The notes below the pieces were generated by a model that saw nothing but the letters and a program-made list of their open reading frames with translations, ran no database searches and was not told where the DNA came from. A stretch of DNA of 64,000 nt from Planococcus sp. PAMC 21323 (GTDB lineage Bacteria > Bacillota > Bacilli > Bacillales_A > Planococcaceae). The stretch lies in contig NZ_CP009129.1 in NCBI RefSeq assembly GCF_000785555.1, positions 1,426,001 to 1,490,000 of the forward strand, read 5' to 3'. Each line of letters begins with the position of its first letter. Positions within the stretch are counted from its first letter, which is position 1. Shown here one piece after another: positions 61,735 through 64,000 of the stretch. The position numbers and the translations under genes are program-made.

Positions 61735-62220
61735 TTATACACGGCTCGTTTGTTTAATACCAGAAGAAGTGGTGCAGTAAGTTGTTGATTTAGGTCCAAG
61801 TTGGAACAGTAATGCGCCACCTGCAATTAATACAAGTGCAACAAGAGACTGCCAAGTGAAAGGAACTTTTTCAAGGCCGAACCAACCAAGCGTATCCCAC
61901 ACAAGCCCAAAGAATATCTGCGAGATCATGACTAGTGAGATGGCTGCACTGGGTCCCAATTTTTGGACGCCTTGCGTAATGGAAGCAACAACGCCGACGC
62001 CGATAAAGCCACTGAACCAAAACCATGGCTCAGCCTGGAAATGGAAAAGAGTCTCACCTTCGAAAACGAGTCCTGCTAAAAATGAAGCGACAAAGCCAAG
62101 AAGAAGAACAAGAGCTGTCGTCGACCAGACACTTACCCTTTTTTTGACGTTTGCATTAAAGGTGTTTTGGACGCACACAAATGCGCCACCTATAAAAGCT
62201 AGCAGTATGCCGATTGCCAT
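61735..62220 (-). CDS. DMT family transporter, DUF606/YdcZ-type half
   Basis: A 161-residue protein with five membrane helices. The pattern AIGILLAFIGGAFVCVQNTFNANVKKRV...WSTTALVLLLGFV...SGFIGVGVV and TQGVQKLGPSAAISLVMISQIFFGLVWDTLGWFGLEK is diagnostic of DUF606 (YdcZ) transporter halves. A second half lies at 62914. The two probably form a heterodimer. It ends at a terminator. Confidence 0.88.
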   Translation of the reverse strand: MAIGILLAFIGGAFVCVQNTFNANVKKRVSVWSTTALVLLLGFVASFLAGLVFEGETLFHFQAEPWFWFSGFIGVGVVASITQGVQKLGPSAAISLVMISQIFFGLVWDTLGWFGLEKVPFTWQSLVALVLIAGGALLFQLGPKSTTYCTTSSGIKQTSRV

Positions 62221-62231
62221 TAAAGTTCCTC

Positions 62232-62909
62232 CTATTCGTAAATGTTGTTGCCAAACTGTTTTAGCATGGAGTCACGGTTTATTATCGTTATTTTTCCGCG
62301 TTTTTTCAAAATCCATCCCTGTTCTTCAAACTTCTTTAGCACACGATTCAAATGCCGGTAGCTTGTGCCGATTAAATCTGCCATGTCTACGAGTAAAGTA
62401 GAGTCGAGCGCGGTATCATCTGGCGTCATTGCCAATAAGTAACTGGCCACCCGAACATCGACTGCATACAACAAACTAAAATTCATGGCATGCGATTTAA
62501 GCTCGAATTTGTGGGTAATCGTCTCTAACAAAAATTGTAGCCATTTCGTGTTGTTCGTCATGTTATTCTCTAGTGCCTCATACGGAATGCGAATAACTGT
62601 TGTTGTGGAAACGGCTTCAACTGTATTAATCAGCGTAGATTTTCGGATATATTCAATATCTCCAACAAAGTCAAAGGGAGATTTAAACGCCAATATAAGT
62701 CTTTTGCCTTCCGGCGATAACCTTGACACTTTTAATTTTCCTTCAACTAGCAAATACAGCGTATCGGATTTCTCACCTTGTGAAAACAAAAGGCTTCCAC
62801 CTGTGTAAGTTTCCAATTGCATGGCTTGTTGTACGCGCTCAGGGAACATTGTGCTCAAGCTATATTGCTTAAGGTAACTTAAAACGGTTTCTTTTTTCAA
62901 AGTAGACAC
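62232..62909 (-). CDS. Crp/Fnr family transcriptional regulator
   Basis: A 225-residue protein. The N-terminal cNMP-binding jelly roll (about 30-140; GGSLLFSQGEKSDTLYLLVEGKLKVSRLSPEGKRLILAFKSP) lacks the Fnr cysteine cluster. The C-terminal winged helix (about 155-225) has DMADLIGTSYRHLNRVLKKFEEQGWI as its helix-turn-helix. It lies between the two DUF606 halves, with 11 bp to one and 4 bp to the other, so it probably controls the same operon. The effector is unknown. Confidence 0.9.
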   Translation of the reverse strand: MSTLKKETVLSYLKQYSLSTMFPERVQQAMQLETYTGGSLLFSQGEKSDTLYLLVEGKLKVSRLSPEGKRLILAFKSPFDFVGDIEYIRKSTLINTVEAVSTTTVIRIPYEALENNMTNNTKWLQFLLETITHKFELKSHAMNFSLLYAVDVRVASYLLAMTPDDTALDSTLLVDMADLIGTSYRHLNRVLKKFEEQGWILKKRGKITIINRDSMLKQFGNNIYE

Positions 62910-62913
62910 TCCT

Positions 62914-63339
62914 TTACCATTTCAAGACAATAACGCCTGCAATCATCAGGGCAACACCGAGGATGTGATGGCGGCCAATGGTCTTTTTTGGCATATCCAG
63001 CCAACCTTTAGAGTCGATCAGCACAGCTGCGATCAGTTGTGCAATTAAAAAAACGCCAATCGTCAGTGTCACGCCCATACGGTGAACCGCTGTCATGTTA
63101 CTGAACAGAACGATTGCTGCTAGCACACCGCCTGATGCATAAAGGGGAGAGACCTGTGTCAGCTGTTGATACGACCGATCTTTTAGCACCAAGACGATTG
63201 CCAATGCTAAGATAAAACCAGAAAATTGAGTCATGGTTGCAGCTTGCCATGTGCCGATTTGCGAACTGATGGCAGCGTTTGCGACACTTTGAAACGTCAG
63301 AAAAAATCCTCCTGCTAATGCAAAAACTATGCCCTTCAT
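62914..63339 (-). CDS. DMT family transporter, second DUF606/YdcZ-type half
   Basis: A 141-residue protein with five helices: VFALAGGFFLTFQSVANAAISSQIGTWQAATMTQFSGFILALAIVL, then MGVTLTIGVFLIAQLIAAVLIDSKGWLDMPKKTIGRHHILGVALMIAGV. It matches the DUF606 family at the same positions as the 61735 gene. The two halves and the Crp-type regulator form one minus-strand operon. Confidence 0.88.
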   Translation of the reverse strand: MKGIVFALAGGFFLTFQSVANAAISSQIGTWQAATMTQFSGFILALAIVLVLKDRSYQQLTQVSPLYASGGVLAAIVLFSNMTAVHRMGVTLTIGVFLIAQLIAAVLIDSKGWLDMPKKTIGRHHILGVALMIAGVIVLKW

Positions 63340-63540
63340 TCAATTCACACTCCTTATATTCTATTAACTGTACAAGCAGTATAAAAGTACCGAAAGGACA
63401 TATGTCCCATTATTATTCCCTTATTGTTATTGCTTGTCCAGTAGCATTGAAAAAAGAGTTTCATCATTATTTGGTTTAGCTTCCGTCTTTTACGATAAGC
63501 AGATTAAATGACTTTTAGTTTTACTAATTGTTCCTATAAT

Positions 63541-63589
63541 AAAGGCGCGATGGGCATCAGCTTTTTAGCTGAAGTCCATCGCGCCTTTT
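63541..63589 (-). terminator. Intrinsic terminator of SDR gene
   Basis: AAAGGCGCGATGG pairs with CCATCGCGCCTTT, with an inner TCAGCT/AGCTGA helix, 12 bp past the stop of the minus-strand gene. Confidence 0.82.
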
Positions 63590-63600
63590 GGTTTATAGAG

Positions 63601-64000
63601 TTATTGTGCTGTGTAACCGCCATCGATGACAATTGTTTGACCAGTGATGCTTTTCGCTTTGTTGCTTGCCAAGTATAAAGCGGCATCTGCAATTTCAGCA
63701 ACGTCAAGTAACCGTTTTTGAGGCACGAGCGGTAATAGAACTTCTGCAAGTACTTTTTCGATAGGAACATTACGCGATTTAGCTAAGTCAGCCATTTGAC
63801 CGCGTACTAAAGGTGTGTCGACATAACCAGGTGCAATTGCGTTTACTGTAATGCCATGTTCTGCTCCTTCTAAAGCAGCAACTTTTGTCAAACCAATGAC
63901 GCCGTGTTTGGCGCTGTTGTAAGCAGCTTTTCCAGCAAATCCGATCAAACCATTGATTGAAGAGATGTTGATAATGCGCCCAAACCCTTGCTCTTTCATA
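63601..64000 (-). CDS. 3-hydroxybutyrate dehydrogenase-like SDR enzyme, C-terminal part (5' end outside window)
   Basis: The last 132 residues of a short-chain dehydrogenase. NISSINGL.. precedes the catalytic AAYNSAKHG (Tyr and Lys). APGYVDTPLVRGQMADLAKSRNVPIEKVLAEVLLPLVPQKRLLDVAEIADAALYLASNKAKSITGQTIVIDGGYTAQ is the hallmark C-terminus of 3-hydroxybutyrate dehydrogenases, which oxidise (R)-3-hydroxybutyrate to acetoacetate with NAD. The gene continues across the right edge, so the start and coenzyme-binding motif are not seen. Confidence 0.88.
   Translation of the reverse strand, partial: MKEQGFGRIINISSINGLIGFAGKAAYNSAKHGVIGLTKVAALEGAEHGITVNAIAPGYVDTPLVRGQMADLAKSRNVPIEKVLAEVLLPLVPQKRLLDVAEIADAALYLASNKAKSITGQTIVIDGGYTAQ

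Overview
The window looks like a chromosome segment of a low-GC Firmicute of the Planococcaceae, probably Planococcus or a close relative. This is inferred from the low GC content, strong AGGAGG ribosome sites, frequent TTG/GTG starts, and a gene order matching the Bacillus subtilis ccdC-yneK ... citB-yneP-yneQ-yneR-plsY-yneT-parE-parC neighbourhood. No rRNA, tRNA or CRISPR array was recognised.

Positions 1-27,800 are mostly conserved core. They hold the end of ccdC, a yneK-like gene, a DUF1659-DUF2922-YvrJ trio, a SCO1-type copper chaperone, mscL, a lytic-transglycosylase-like gene, nicotinamidase, an eroded tyrosine-recombinase-like gene, DinB, aconitase, yneP/yneQ/yneR, plsY, a CoA-binding protein and topoisomerase IV (parE-parC). 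These are followed by ilvA, 3-methyladenine glycosylase I, class III FBPase, a GAF-GAF-PAS histidine kinase, a Nudix hydrolase, DUF305, EamA and GNAT genes, and a divergent yeiH-like/LysR pair.

Positions 27,800-57,600 are an accessory region. Most genes there are small, single and separately expressed, and include DUF4279, DUF1871-like, DUF6440, YCII, lipoproteins, two-helix membrane proteins and acetyltransferases. They are separated by three families of dispersed non-coding repeats. Family 1 is a near-perfect palindrome (GAATGTAACTTA ... TAAGTTACATTC, 32-38 bp, ten copies). Family 2 is a 27-bp non-palindromic motif (AGTTTACATATC-N-TTATCGGAAG, eight copies, all in the same orientation). Family 3 ends in ACTTTTACGAACG and usually lies just past a gene-end hairpin (again all the same way round). 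The result is close to a 'one gene, one repeat' layout that resembles a cassette array, although no integrase or classical attC site is seen.

The same region carries a 1599-residue WapA-like RHS toxin with a 4-bp-overlapping immunity gene and remnants of further modules downstream. It also has an anti-sigma gene whose sigma partner is now a xerS-sigma chimera, an internally deleted IS256-type transposase, a DedA-PAP2 fusion with altered PAP2 motifs, a signal-peptidase-like lipoprotein lacking the catalytic lysine, and several genes broken by one or two mutations. This is what an actively exchanging and decaying island would look like.

Positions 57,600-64,000 return to ordinary genes: an M3 oligopeptidase, a TlpA-like thioredoxin with a membrane partner, a methyltransferase, a Crp/Fnr regulator between two DUF606 transporter halves, and the C-terminal part of 3-hydroxybutyrate dehydrogenase running off the right edge.
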